Shown piece after piece: positions 1 to 6,656 of a stretch of 9,590 nt of DNA. The notes under the pieces are model-generated. The model saw only the letters and a list, made by a program, of their open reading frames with translations, made no database searches and had not been told where the DNA came from. Origin of the DNA: DATDWC01 sp035289805 (GTDB lineage: Bacteria; Patescibacteriota; Gracilibacteria; Peribacterales; Peribacteraceae); NCBI GenBank assembly GCA_035289805.1, contig DATDWC010000056.1, positions 1 through 9,590 of the forward strand, given 5' to 3'. Numbering within the stretch: position 1 is the stretch's first letter; each line of letters opens with the position of its first letter. Made by a program: the position numbers and the translations under genes.

Positions 1-1370
1 TCGTACGCACGCTTGTACGCCGAAAGTGCTTCGGTACGTTCCCCTAGCTTCTCGTGGAGCAGAGCTCGGTGGAGCCACGCTGATCCGAGCGTTGGATCCT
101 GTTCAGTTGCAGTTTGGAGAAAGGTAGCTGCTTCGTTGAGATCTTCCTTGAGGAGTGCCGTCCAACCCACAAGATCGAGGACATCCGCCGAGCTATCCCC
201 GAGCGCTTCCCGTGCTTCCCCCGCAAGAACACGTGCACCTTCCAGATCCTGATGGTGATCAATAAGGAGCGTGATGAGCTTTCGGTAGATTATGACATCT
301 GCCTCCCCTTCATCCACGATCGCACGGTACTGCCCAATCGCTTCCTCGTAGGCCCCCCGCTCCACCGATAGTTCTGCGAGTTCCTCTCGTAATGGACGTT
401 TTGGAACGAAGCCATTCTGCAGTGCATGGGAGAGGAATGTGAGCGCTTCATCACTGTGGCCAAGTCTTCGATGGGTGAGACCGAGAAAGTACTGAGTTTC
501 CGCCTTCTCCGGATCAATCCTGTACGCCTGCTCTAATGCGAGGAAAGCATTCTCCGGAGCATCCATCATGAAGAGGGAGTACCCAAGCAGGATCTGTGCA
601 TCACGGTAATCGGGATCCCCACTCACAACATTCGTGAGGAGTGTTGCGGCAGCCGGCCACTCACCGATTTGCCCGAGCGAGCGCGCGAGCAGAGTTTGTA
701 AATGGCTCTCGCTCCCATCTTCGAACAATGCGAACTCATCGTATGCCCCCATGATCACTCGCGCTGCGTGTGCCATGGCGGGATCATTGCTTGTCCCAAG
801 AACCGCAAGGTGCTCCTTTGCTTCGCCGTGATTACCTTCGAGGATAGAGGTGAGCGTAAGACCGTAGCGGTATTCGCTTCGGTTTGGTTCCGCTGCAAAA
901 AGTGTGCGTGCTTCGTCGAGCTTCCCCTTACGGAGCAGCACCTGACCCCGGAGCGCCTCGAGCGTGAGATCGGGGACACCACGGAACGAGAGTAACCCCA
1001 TAACGGATTCCGCTTTCTCGGTATCGGAGACAAGGAGCGCCGTATCGAAGAGTCTCTGCATCACAGGGAGCTCCCCTCCCCGCTCGAGTGCTTTCTCGTA
1101 GAGCAAAATTGCTGCACGCGCATTCCCCCGCGATCGCTCCCTCTCCGCTTGTCCAAGGAGAATTTCTGCAGAGACGGGGATTGCCTCTTTGGAATCCCCT
1201 GTTTTTGAAGGAAGGAGAGTGGTGTTTTCCTTCTCTCCAAACACAGCAGCAATCAGTGGCACACTTCGGGAGAATGTAAATCCAATGCCCGAAAGCAAGA
1301 GGAGCGAAAAACATCCTGCAAAGGCAAAGAGAAGCCTTTTTCGCCGTGTGTGCATCTCGACATTCGGCAT
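1..1370 (-). CDS. Membrane-anchored TPR-repeat protein, partial (C-terminus beyond window)
   Basis: Reading the minus strand from the ATG at 1370 gives an open frame of 456 codons with no stop before the left edge, so the gene is truncated by the window. Residues 9-12 are basic (RRKR). They are followed by a hydrophobic stretch at about 13-33, which is a signal anchor or uncleaved signal peptide. A cysteine inside it (Cys20) is followed by more hydrophobic residues, so it is unlikely to be a lipobox. From about residue 82 the protein is helical with repeated TPR-type patterns, for example A-x-x-x-Y-E-K-A-L near 86-95, L-G-x-x-x-x-x-x-G near 296-304 and W-L-H-R-A-L-L-H-E-K-L-G near 432-443. 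TPR arrays bind other proteins, so a scaffold role at the outer face of the membrane is inferred; the partner is unknown. ATG 1370 is preferred over in-frame ATGs at 1433 and 1355 because an extended -10 box lies seven bases upstream of it. Confidence 0.85.
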   Translation of the reverse strand, partial: MPNVEMHTRRKRLLFAFAGCFSLLLLSGIGFTFSRSVPLIAAVFGEKENTTLLPSKTGDSKEAIPVSAEILLGQAERERSRGNARAAILLYEKALERGGELPVMQRLFDTALLVSDTEKAESVMGLLSFRGVPDLTLEALRGQVLLRKGKLDEARTLFAAEPNRSEYRYGLTLTSILEGNHGEAKEHLAVLGTSNDPAMAHAARVIMGAYDEFALFEDGSESHLQTLLARSLGQIGEWPAAATLLTNVVSGDPDYRDAQILLGYSLFMMDAPENAFLALEQAYRIDPEKAETQYFLGLTHRRLGHSDEALTFLSHALQNGFVPKRPLREELAELSVERGAYEEAIGQYRAIVDEGEADVIIYRKLITLLIDHHQDLEGARVLAGEAREALGDSSADVLDLVGWTALLKEDLNEAATFLQTATEQDPTLGSAWLHRALLHEKLGERTEALSAYKRAY

Positions 1371-1377
1371 CGCGGGA

Positions 1378-1386
1378 ATAATAGCA
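1378..1386 (-). promoter_or_regulatory. Extended -10 promoter for the TPR gene, probably leaderless
   Basis: On the minus strand the sequence reads TGC-TATTAT (1386 to 1378), an extended -10 element with five of six consensus bases. Seven bases separate it from the ATG at 1370, so transcription would start at or next to the start codon. No convincing -35 box is visible at 17-18 bases, which is usual for extended -10 promoters. Assignment is by motif only. Confidence 0.55.
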
Positions 1387-1396
1387 CGGAGAGTAA

Positions 1397-1424
1397 TGGA
1401 CAGGATCGGGTGCTTCCGTAGACT
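1397..1424 (+). promoter_or_regulatory. Promoter of the zinc-ribbon gene, probably leaderless
   Basis: TGGACA at 1397-1402 (five of six matches to TTGACA) is followed after 16 bases by TAGACT at 1419-1424 (four of six matches to TATAAT). Seven bases separate it from the ATG at 1432, so the predicted transcript begins at or beside the start codon. The -35 box lies within about 15 bases of the -10 box of the divergent TPR gene, so the two promoters overlap. Confidence 0.5.
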
Positions 1425-1431
1425 ACCGTGC

Positions 1432-1794
1432 ATGGGACGCAAAGTGGAAGGCGCACCACAGTGGATGATTATCTACGATTGCAGAGCATGTGGAGCGGAT
1501 TCCGGTATGACGGAGTTGCAGAGGGCAACTTGCTTTCAGTGTGGATCCACGGATCTCATGGAGCGGGAGCGATCAGCGTTCACACCGGAGGCGCTGGCAG
1601 AGAGAATGAAGCTCTCCGCAGGCAGAATGCTTGAAAGTCTGAAAAAAGCATTCGATCAGGGAGTAAGCGGAAAAGAGGAAACCATGCTCCTCCAAGCTCT
1701 TGCACAAGCGAAGGAGTACAAAGAAAAAATCTACGCAATGGCGGATGAAATGGCGGAGAAAGGGAAGAGCGGTTCCGGGAAACTCGCAGCGTAA
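1432..1794 (+). CDS. Small zinc-ribbon protein with helical C-terminal region, function unknown
   Basis: The product is 120 residues. Residues 17-37 hold two CxxC knuckles, Cys17/Cys20 (CRAC) and Cys34/Cys37 (CFQC), separated by 13 residues. This is a typical zinc-ribbon arrangement, so one bound zinc is expected. The rest (about 50-110) is charged and predicted helical, rich in Ala, Glu, Lys and Met, without a signal peptide or membrane segment, so a cytoplasmic location is likely. I do not recognise the family. Zinc ribbons of this size often contact nucleic acid or another protein, but nothing here decides between these. The start was chosen from the promoter seven bases upstream. An ATG at 1396 has GGAG four bases before it and would add 12 residues, and an internal ATG at 1465 would still keep the cysteines. 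The gene converges with the unknown-function gene on the minus strand. Confidence 0.75.
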   Translation: MGRKVEGAPQWMIIYDCRACGADSGMTELQRATCFQCGSTDLMERERSAFTPEALAERMKLSAGRMLESLKKAFDQGVSGKEETMLLQALAQAKEYKEKIYAMADEMAEKGKSGSGKLAA

Positions 1795-1827
1795 ATAGTT
1801 TATTGATCAAATAATGTATTCAAACTC
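1795..1827. other. AT-rich convergent intergenic spacer
   Basis: These 33 bases separate the stop codons of two converging genes. They contain the 8-base palindrome TTGATCAA (1804-1811) but no GC-rich stem or U-tract, so no intrinsic terminator can be called for either direction. Confidence 0.6.
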
Positions 1828-2433
1828 TTAATCGTTTACCGCAGGAGTGAGCTCCCCATCTTCGTCCCCCTGCACATAGCGGCGGGCCGCGGCTTCGGAG
1901 ACATTGCGTGGAATCACGTTTTCGACCGCGCCCCAAGTGGCATCGCCATCTTTCGGAAGAATGATCGTGACCTGATCCCCCACTTCGGCTCTATAGAAGG
2001 TAACGGAAGCAAGGAGCACGCGGAACGTCCTCCCTTCCGCAAGGACTTTGTACTGTCCATCCTCTTGAATGAGTGCTCCAACCACGGTGCGTCGATCCAC
2101 TGGACGGATCTGCTTGTAGATGAACTTTCCATCCTCGGTGATCGTGAGCTTCATGCCATCATTCTCCACAAGTTTACTTTTACTAGCGTAGTTTGCAGGC
2201 ACGGGGTAGGTCTGGCCATCGCTATCCACCATGTTCTGCCCATCGAACACACCTTCCACTACTTTGCCGGAAGTAGGTGACCCGGAGGAAACAACTGCCG
2301 CGCGCGAGGCAAACTTCTGGCGCGAGGAATCCTGTACACCGGTGAGCTCTGCGAGCATGTTGCGAGCCGTCCGCAGCGAATTCGTGGCGGAATCCACAAG
2401 TTCCTGAATCGTGAGAAGCTGATCGTCCGACAT
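1828..2433 (-). CDS. Conserved-looking protein of unknown function (201 aa), last gene of operon
   Basis: The product is 201 residues with no signal peptide, membrane segment or cysteine. Residues 5-30 form an amphipathic helix, 35-55 are a Ser/Ala-rich linker, and 57-175 look like two consecutive small beta-rich modules. Each has strand-turn-strand patterns with Gly-Asp or Asp-Gly turns (GVFDGQ at 61-66, EDGKF at 100-104, QEDGQYKV at 123-130, EVGDQVTI at 150-157). The C-terminus is acidic. The organisation recalls tandem SH3- or OB-like barrels, possibly binding nucleic acid or ribosomes, but this is only an impression and I do not know the family from experiment. I have the sense that similar proteins occur widely in CPR genomes. 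It starts 18 bases after the kinase stop codon with no Shine-Dalgarno sequence, so it is probably translated from the same transcript. Confidence 0.8.
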   Translation of the reverse strand: MSDDQLLTIQELVDSATNSLRTARNMLAELTGVQDSSRQKFASRAAVVSSGSPTSGKVVEGVFDGQNMVDSDGQTYPVPANYASKSKLVENDGMKLTITEDGKFIYKQIRPVDRRTVVGALIQEDGQYKVLAEGRTFRVLLASVTFYRAEVGDQVTIILPKDGDATWGAVENVIPRNVSEAAARRYVQGDEDGELTPAVND

Positions 2434-2451
2434 GAGTATGGGTGTGAGTAG

Positions 2452-3462
2452 TTAAAGGGAGGAAGTATCAATATGGAGCTCGGATTTGAGTAGCTTTGAA
2501 CGAAGTTCGTTTTCTCTCAGGAGTCCGGGTTGCGAGCCAATAACACTGATCACACTCGCAGCGTTGATCATACCCGTTTGGAGTGCAGTTGGCAAGGGAA
2601 GACCGCGTATAACGGCTGCGGTGACCCCAACAGCAAATGCATCGCCGGCACCCGTGGTATCCACAATCGTGAGATTTTTTTGTGGCAATGTAGAGAGGAT
2701 CTCCGAGCCATCCGAAAGAAATGCGCCCTGCGAAGCATCGGTAATGCACATTATCTTGGCTCCAGCGCTTGTCCCTCTGCGGAGTGACTCCTCTATCGTT
2801 TTGGCCTTGGTGAAGAGGAGTGCTTCCTCCTTATTAAGGAACAGGATGTGTGTATGCTGTAGTAATGTGCTTTCATGTTTTGCATCAAAACCATTCTTGA
2901 TCTGTGTACCCCCCGGATTCCATGCAAGATGAACGGAGTGCGATTCGGTAATCTCACACAAATCATCCAGAATACCGGTCGAAACCTCTGCGAGGTGGTT
3001 TAAAAAGATCCACGGACTCTCTGACAGTGTTTCCTTTGGGAACACGGGTTCTGTGAGGTGCGCATTCACGTTGCCGGCGTAGAGGATGGTGCGTTCCCCC
3101 GTCGCCGGATCCACCAAAATAATGGAGAAGCCGGAGGTTTCCTGTTCCACAATGATTGCGGTCTCCGTACTCACCTTTTCTTCTTTGAGCACCGAGAGGA
3201 TTTTCTGTCCCCACTCATCATCACCAATCACGCCGCAGAATTGCGAACGAAGTCCGAGCCGAGAAAATCCAACAGAGGTATTGGCAGCGCCACCGCCACA
3301 GCTCTGCATGACCTTCTCGATCTTGATTTTGGCACCAAGTGGGAACTGAATGAATTTTCCATCACTTGCAGAAACCGTTTCGTGCGGTGCACGCACAAAC
3401 ACATCGAATGCTGCCCCCCCGATCGAAGTAATCTCCACATCGTTCGCGTGATCGGAGGACAT
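2452..3462 (-). CDS. PfkB-family (ribokinase-like) sugar or nucleoside kinase
   Basis: This 336-residue protein has the usual length for the family. The N-terminal PfkB signature is at about 56-70 (CGGGAANTSVGFSRLG). The NxxE motif, tied to Mg/phosphate handling, is at Asn210-Glu213 (NKEE). The C-terminal signature DTTGAGDAFAVG is at 268-279, with Asp274 as the expected catalytic base and the GAGD stretch forming the anion hole. Family knowledge therefore gives ATP-dependent phosphorylation of a hydroxymethyl group on a sugar, nucleoside or related compound in the cytoplasm. The substrate cannot be read from the sequence: ribokinase, adenosine kinase and fructokinase-like activities are all possible. 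A kinase of this type could serve nucleoside or sugar salvage in a metabolically reduced organism. The gene starts 17 bases after the stop of the large surface protein gene, without a clear Shine-Dalgarno sequence, which suggests co-transcription. Confidence 0.93.
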   Translation of the reverse strand: MSSDHANDVEITSIGGAAFDVFVRAPHETVSASDGKFIQFPLGAKIKIEKVMQSCGGGAANTSVGFSRLGLRSQFCGVIGDDEWGQKILSVLKEEKVSTETAIIVEQETSGFSIILVDPATGERTILYAGNVNAHLTEPVFPKETLSESPWIFLNHLAEVSTGILDDLCEITESHSVHLAWNPGGTQIKNGFDAKHESTLLQHTHILFLNKEEALLFTKAKTIEESLRRGTSAGAKIMCITDASQGAFLSDGSEILSTLPQKNLTIVDTTGAGDAFAVGVTAAVIRGLPLPTALQTGMINAASVISVIGSQPGLLRENELRSKLLKSELHIDTSSL

Positions 3463-3479
3463 GGGAGGTTGCGGAGGAA

Positions 3480-5942
3480 TTACACGTGCAGAGAAAGGAG
3501 TGCACGCTCAAGTTTTCGCGTACGGAAGAAACGAAAACTCGTGATGAGGGAAATGAATCCAAATGTTGCAAATCCAAGGATGAACAAAGAAGGACCAGTC
3601 TGCGGAACACCATGGGTGGGCGCAACCGAATGAGTGGGAGTCCCTTTCGTTCCCTGAGTCACTCCAGGACCACCGATCCCCGGTGGGAGCGGATCCAAAG
3701 GAGAGAGGCGCATCCCCGGCATACCGTTCTCGCCAGGGATAACGATCACCTCCACCGTATCCTGGAGGAGCGATCCATCCGCCTGCACTGCCCCAATCGA
3801 GAGGAAGTACGGAATACCATTAATGAGATCAGGAAGAAGTACAGAGGTACTCTCCCGAGCGATCCATCGCATTTCCGTAGGTGCCTTTGGTTCGATGCCG
3901 TACCGAACCTGGTAGCGCTCGATTGAAATTCCAGGGGGCGCTACCCACTCAAGTTTTGCGCCATTCACCATACCCATTGCCTGGAGTTCAAAGAGCGAAC
4001 CGCGCATTCTGGCAGAGACAACTGCACTCTTCCCGGCGCTCTCGTTCCCCGAAGAATCAAGCGCTGTAACTGCGAAGAATGTTTCTCCCGCTGTCAGCCC
4101 CGTGAGCCGAATACCAGAGGAGGGAACCTTGGTATCGACAAATCGATCCAAATCCTCCGCACTCGGACCAAAGTACACGCGGTACCCTGCGGCAGCGGCA
4201 ACGGGAGTCCACGAGAGTACCACCTCCTGATTCTCCGTCACTGCACGGAGCCCCTGAATGATTGCAGGTCCGACAGTGGAAGCTTCCACCACGAGCGTGG
4301 CAGTCTCCTTCGCCTCGTTCCCTGCTGAATCCTTCACAATGACAGTAACGAGGTACTGGTTTGGAGTAGCGGGAGCAACGAGTTTCCCCTCGTAGAGATC
4401 AAATCCTGCTTCTGAGCCTGCACTCTTCCGGAGGAGTTCTGCGCGTGGAACACCCGGGAGCTCAGCAAATACCTTCTGTCCGCTCTCTGCCTCGATCGAG
4501 ACTGTAAACGGTGCACCGCCCTGAACTGTTGCTGGTGTGAGGAGTGGTGTGCGGAGCGTTGGCATTGTTGCATCAACAGTAACGATGATGCGATCAGAAT
4601 CCTTCACACGGTCCTCTGGATCACGAACGAAGAGCGTGTACTCACTCTCCTCTCCGGGGAGAGTCACCTGGAAGAGGAATGTGCCGTCTTCTCCAGAGCT
4701 CGTCTTTGCAATTTCCTCCTCGACTCCCTCCTGATCCACCAGGATGAGTGAGAGGTTGGTGTACGCAGGTGCTGTACCGCTGAGAGTCACTCTGCGATTC
4801 GCACTGATGCCCGCGCCCTCGTGGATCACAATGGAACGATTCGTGGGAGTGCTCGTTTGACCGAGGACCCAGACTTTCGTCATGCCGAAGATTTGGCTTG
4901 GATCAGATTCATCGCGCACGGTGATGGTCTGCTCACCGGGGGTCTGGAACACCACAGAGAGCGGAAGCAGTTTTCGTCCACGGTCTGTCGCTTTAAACCG
5001 GATGAGTCCGCCGGGGACGATTGCATCGGGATCCGATACTTCGATACTCACGCGATCTACGTAGTTCTGCACCGTGCGACCACGCCGATCGAGTGCCGTG
5101 ATCAGGAGATCTTCCTGTGAGTTTGCCTGGATCGTAGAGGTTCCATCCCCCACTTCCACTTCGAATGAATCCACGAGACCGTAATCTCCCTGTGTCGCTT
5201 CCGAAGGATTTTGACTCCCGGAATTATATTCGGAGAGGAGGCTCGCACGGATGAGCTGCCCGAGGAGCAGCGTCACTGCATCTCCCTGCGACTGATTCTG
5301 CGCTGCAGGAGCAGCAGGGGGAGGAGAGGGATCGATGACTTCGAATGCAAAAGGGTGGCTCTCCTCCGTGAATGTATCGATGAGCGTAAGCTCCACCATC
5401 CCTGCACGATCTGGTGTGAAGAGGAAGTGGAGGTAGCCAGAGGAATCCTCTGCACCACGAGTGACATCACCATCACCAGAGACGAGCACGAGTCTGCCCG
5501 TCGTCGGATTTCCGTACCTATCGAAGTAGCCGGCTTTGAGTTCCGTCTCGCGACCAATTTCCATATCTTCGGACGAATGAACTTGCAGGAGTTCCGAACG
5601 GATCGGCACATCGGGGAAAATTTCGAATGATCCCGATGCAATTTCTTCGTTGCGGCTGTTCACCACTTTCACAGTGCAGATGCCTGCCTTCTCCACCTCC
5701 TCTGAGAGGAGAACAACTTCGGCATCGCCACCATCCACATCGCTCTGTCGCTCGAATGTCCCCCCCTTGCAGGCAAAGCGGAACGTGACAACCTGACGCT
5801 CGAGCTTCTCGAGTTTATCCACAATAATTGTCTCACCAATGCCTGCAACGGTATCGAATTCCTCAAAGTTCACTGCACCCGCTCCGAAGGGGAAGAGCAG
5901 CATGAGGAACGTCATCAATGTGAAGATTGTGTTTTTCTTCAT
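3480..5942 (-). CDS. Large secreted Ig-like/fibronectin type III surface protein with LPXTG-like C-terminal anchor
   Basis: The product is 820 residues. Residues 1-23 form a signal peptide (MKKN, a hydrophobic core, then AGA). The body is a string of beta-sandwich modules: Ig-like regions at about 25-205, a Pro/Ala/Gln-rich linker near 205-220, further Ig-like modules at about 250-555, and two fibronectin type III-like domains at about 558-645 and 648-737. The last has characteristic Trp, Tyr and Leu positions such as VVLSWTPV and YRVYFG. A Gly/Pro/Thr-rich stalk follows. The C-terminus has VPQTG at 779-783, about 20 hydrophobic residues, then basic FFRTRK, the layout of a sortase sorting signal or simply a membrane anchor. 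The architecture suggests an adhesin or structural surface protein; no ligand is evident. The ATG at 5942 was chosen because it begins the signal peptide and lies just after a good promoter. An upstream in-frame TTG at 5981 falls inside the -35 box. It is the first gene of the operon. Confidence 0.88.
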   Translation of the reverse strand: MKKNTIFTLMTFLMLLFPFGAGAVNFEEFDTVAGIGETIIVDKLEKLERQVVTFRFACKGGTFERQSDVDGGDAEVVLLSEEVEKAGICTVKVVNSRNEEIASGSFEIFPDVPIRSELLQVHSSEDMEIGRETELKAGYFDRYGNPTTGRLVLVSGDGDVTRGAEDSSGYLHFLFTPDRAGMVELTLIDTFTEESHPFAFEVIDPSPPPAAPAAQNQSQGDAVTLLLGQLIRASLLSEYNSGSQNPSEATQGDYGLVDSFEVEVGDGTSTIQANSQEDLLITALDRRGRTVQNYVDRVSIEVSDPDAIVPGGLIRFKATDRGRKLLPLSVVFQTPGEQTITVRDESDPSQIFGMTKVWVLGQTSTPTNRSIVIHEGAGISANRRVTLSGTAPAYTNLSLILVDQEGVEEEIAKTSSGEDGTFLFQVTLPGEESEYTLFVRDPEDRVKDSDRIIVTVDATMPTLRTPLLTPATVQGGAPFTVSIEAESGQKVFAELPGVPRAELLRKSAGSEAGFDLYEGKLVAPATPNQYLVTVIVKDSAGNEAKETATLVVEASTVGPAIIQGLRAVTENQEVVLSWTPVAAAAGYRVYFGPSAEDLDRFVDTKVPSSGIRLTGLTAGETFFAVTALDSSGNESAGKSAVVSARMRGSLFELQAMGMVNGAKLEWVAPPGISIERYQVRYGIEPKAPTEMRWIARESTSVLLPDLINGIPYFLSIGAVQADGSLLQDTVEVIVIPGENGMPGMRLSPLDPLPPGIGGPGVTQGTKGTPTHSVAPTHGVPQTGPSLFILGFATFGFISLITSFRFFRTRKLERALLSLHV

Positions 5943-5952
5943 AAATCCCTCT

Positions 5953-5981
5953 ATTCTACCAAAATTTCGCATTTCCCTCAA
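5953..5981 (-). promoter_or_regulatory. Strong sigma-70-type promoter of the surface protein operon
   Basis: On the minus strand TTGAGG (5981-5976) is followed after 17 bases by TAGAAT (5958-5953), with TGG just upstream of the -10 box, an extended -10 arrangement. The -10 box ends 10 bases before the ATG at 5942, so the leader would be only about 3-5 bases. The AGAGGG sequence at 5952-5947 resembles a Shine-Dalgarno site but would lie largely upstream of the predicted transcription start. Confidence 0.7.
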
Positions 5982-5990
5982 TGGAGGGAA
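5973..5990. repeat. Perfect 7-bp inverted repeat in the divergent promoter region, possible operator
   Basis: TTCCCTC (5973-5979) and GAGGGAA (5984-5990) form a perfect inverted repeat with a four-base centre (AATG). It overlaps the -35 box of the minus-strand surface protein operon and lies about 60 bases upstream of the lipoprotein -10 box. It has no U-tract and no gene ends here, so a terminator is unlikely. The position suits a repressor or activator binding site, but no cognate regulator is identified. Confidence 0.4.
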
Positions 5991-6047
5991 GGTGATGAGA
6001 ATTACTTAACGCGTTTTGTCAAATTGTGAGAGGACAGGGGGATTCTC

Positions 6048-6056
6048 TGCTATGCT
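6048..6056 (+). promoter_or_regulatory. Extended -10 promoter of the lipoprotein gene, probably leaderless
   Basis: TGC-TATGCT (6048-6056) is an extended -10 element lying seven bases before the ATG at 6064. No -35 box at 16-18 bases is convincing; TTGTGA at 6024-6029 is 21 bases away. The twelve bases around the -10 box (6049-6060) match ten of twelve bases at the sigma factor promoter. Confidence 0.55.
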
Positions 6057-6063
6057 CCGCTCC

Positions 6064-6609
6064 ATGCGGAAACACGTATCGATCGGTATGGCGCTTATGC
6101 TCCTCATCACGGGATGCAGTTCCGCTCCAACGTGCACAGATATTGTAAAAACTGAGGAATACTCGCTCTGTTTGATTGAGGATTTTGAGCAGGTGCCAGA
6201 TGAGGAATTGAGGGCAGAAGGGGTGCCAGAGGAAACAGTTGCTGCATTCGAGCTTAAAGAAGAGCGCGGCGGCCAGCGCGATAACGTGGTGATTACCAGG
6301 GAACGCGTGAAGAGTGGTGTTGCACCGCTCACGTATGCAGAAGCCAATATGAAGATTGTGGAGAAATCGCCCGAGTACAATCTCGTGGAGAAGCGCGAGA
6401 TTACGGTGGATAGCAAGGAGACGATCCTCCACATTTTCACCGCACGTCCTGTGAGCGATCTGCCCGCTCGGCGCTTCTACCAAGTGAGCTTCGTGAAGGG
6501 CACCACAGGGTACGTCGTCACAGGAACTCTCCCCTACTCCGTGGATGAGACAATCGAAGAGGGGCTCATCACCATGCTCATGAGCGTATCGTTCACGCCG
6601 CAAGAATGA
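6064..6609 (+). CDS. Small secreted lipoprotein, possible PsbP/Mog1-like fold
   Basis: The 181-residue product begins with MRKH, a hydrophobic stretch at 5-16 and a lipobox ITGC at 15-18. Cys18 is therefore the predicted lipidation site and the mature protein would be held at the outer face of the cytoplasmic membrane. Two further cysteines (24 and 36) could pair. The mature region is mixed alpha/beta. The C-terminal half, with a strand near 136-156 (FYQVSFVK, then GYVVTGTLP) and a final helix-strand ending SVSF, is reminiscent of PsbP/Mog1/DUF1795-type domains, but that is a weak structural impression. No enzymatic motif is visible. The ATG at 6064 was chosen because it directly precedes the signal peptide and lies seven bases after a -10 box. 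The upstream in-frame TTG at 6016 and ATG at 6052 would lie in or upstream of the promoter. It is the first gene of the cluster leading to the sigma factor. Confidence 0.8.
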   Translation: MRKHVSIGMALMLLITGCSSAPTCTDIVKTEEYSLCLIEDFEQVPDEELRAEGVPEETVAAFELKEERGGQRDNVVITRERVKSGVAPLTYAEANMKIVEKSPEYNLVEKREITVDSKETILHIFTARPVSDLPARRFYQVSFVKGTTGYVVTGTLPYSVDETIEEGLITMLMSVSFTPQE

Positions 6610-6621
6610 GAGAGTATCCTA

Positions 6622-6650
6622 TCGACAGAATCCTGAGAGCACGCTACGCT
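6622..6650 (+). promoter_or_regulatory. Promoter of the sigma factor gene, probably leaderless
   Basis: TCGACA (6622-6627, five of six matches to TTGACA) is followed after 17 bases by TACGCT (6645-6650, three of six matches to TATAAT), then six bases and the ATG at 6657. It lies wholly in the 47-base gap after the lipoprotein stop codon. The GCTACGCTCCAC segment (6643-6654) is nearly the same as that at the lipoprotein promoter. Confidence 0.55.
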
Positions 6651-6656
6651 CCACGC

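Noticed and set aside
1307..1332. Cys20 of the TPR protein as a lipoprotein lipidation site
   Set aside because: Hydrophobic residues continue for more than ten positions after the cysteine, which suits a membrane anchor rather than a processed lipoprotein signal peptide.
1189..1431. Extended N-terminus of the zinc-ribbon gene from an upstream ATG at 1189 (or GGAG-preceded ATG at 1396)
   Set aside because: The extension lies antisense to the TPR gene's signal-anchor region and crosses the promoter. Its composition (Arg/Phe-rich, no domain) is that of a shadow frame. The 1396 start is possible but lies in the -35 region.
1798..1816. AT-rich palindrome TTGATCAA between convergent genes as a terminator
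   Set aside because: The stem is short and AT-rich with no loop and no U-tract, so it does not qualify as an intrinsic terminator.
6019..6603. Minus-strand open frame (194 codons) opposite the lipoprotein gene
   Set aside because: The plus strand has a signal peptide, lipobox and promoter. The minus frame has no recognisable features and a His/Cys/Arg-rich composition.
6606..6656. Sigma factor start at ATG 6606, overlapping the lipoprotein stop as ATGA
   Set aside because: Translational coupling would be attractive, but the extra 17 residues contain no sigma-domain sequence, and the segment contains a good -35/-10 pair placed correctly for the ATG at 6657.
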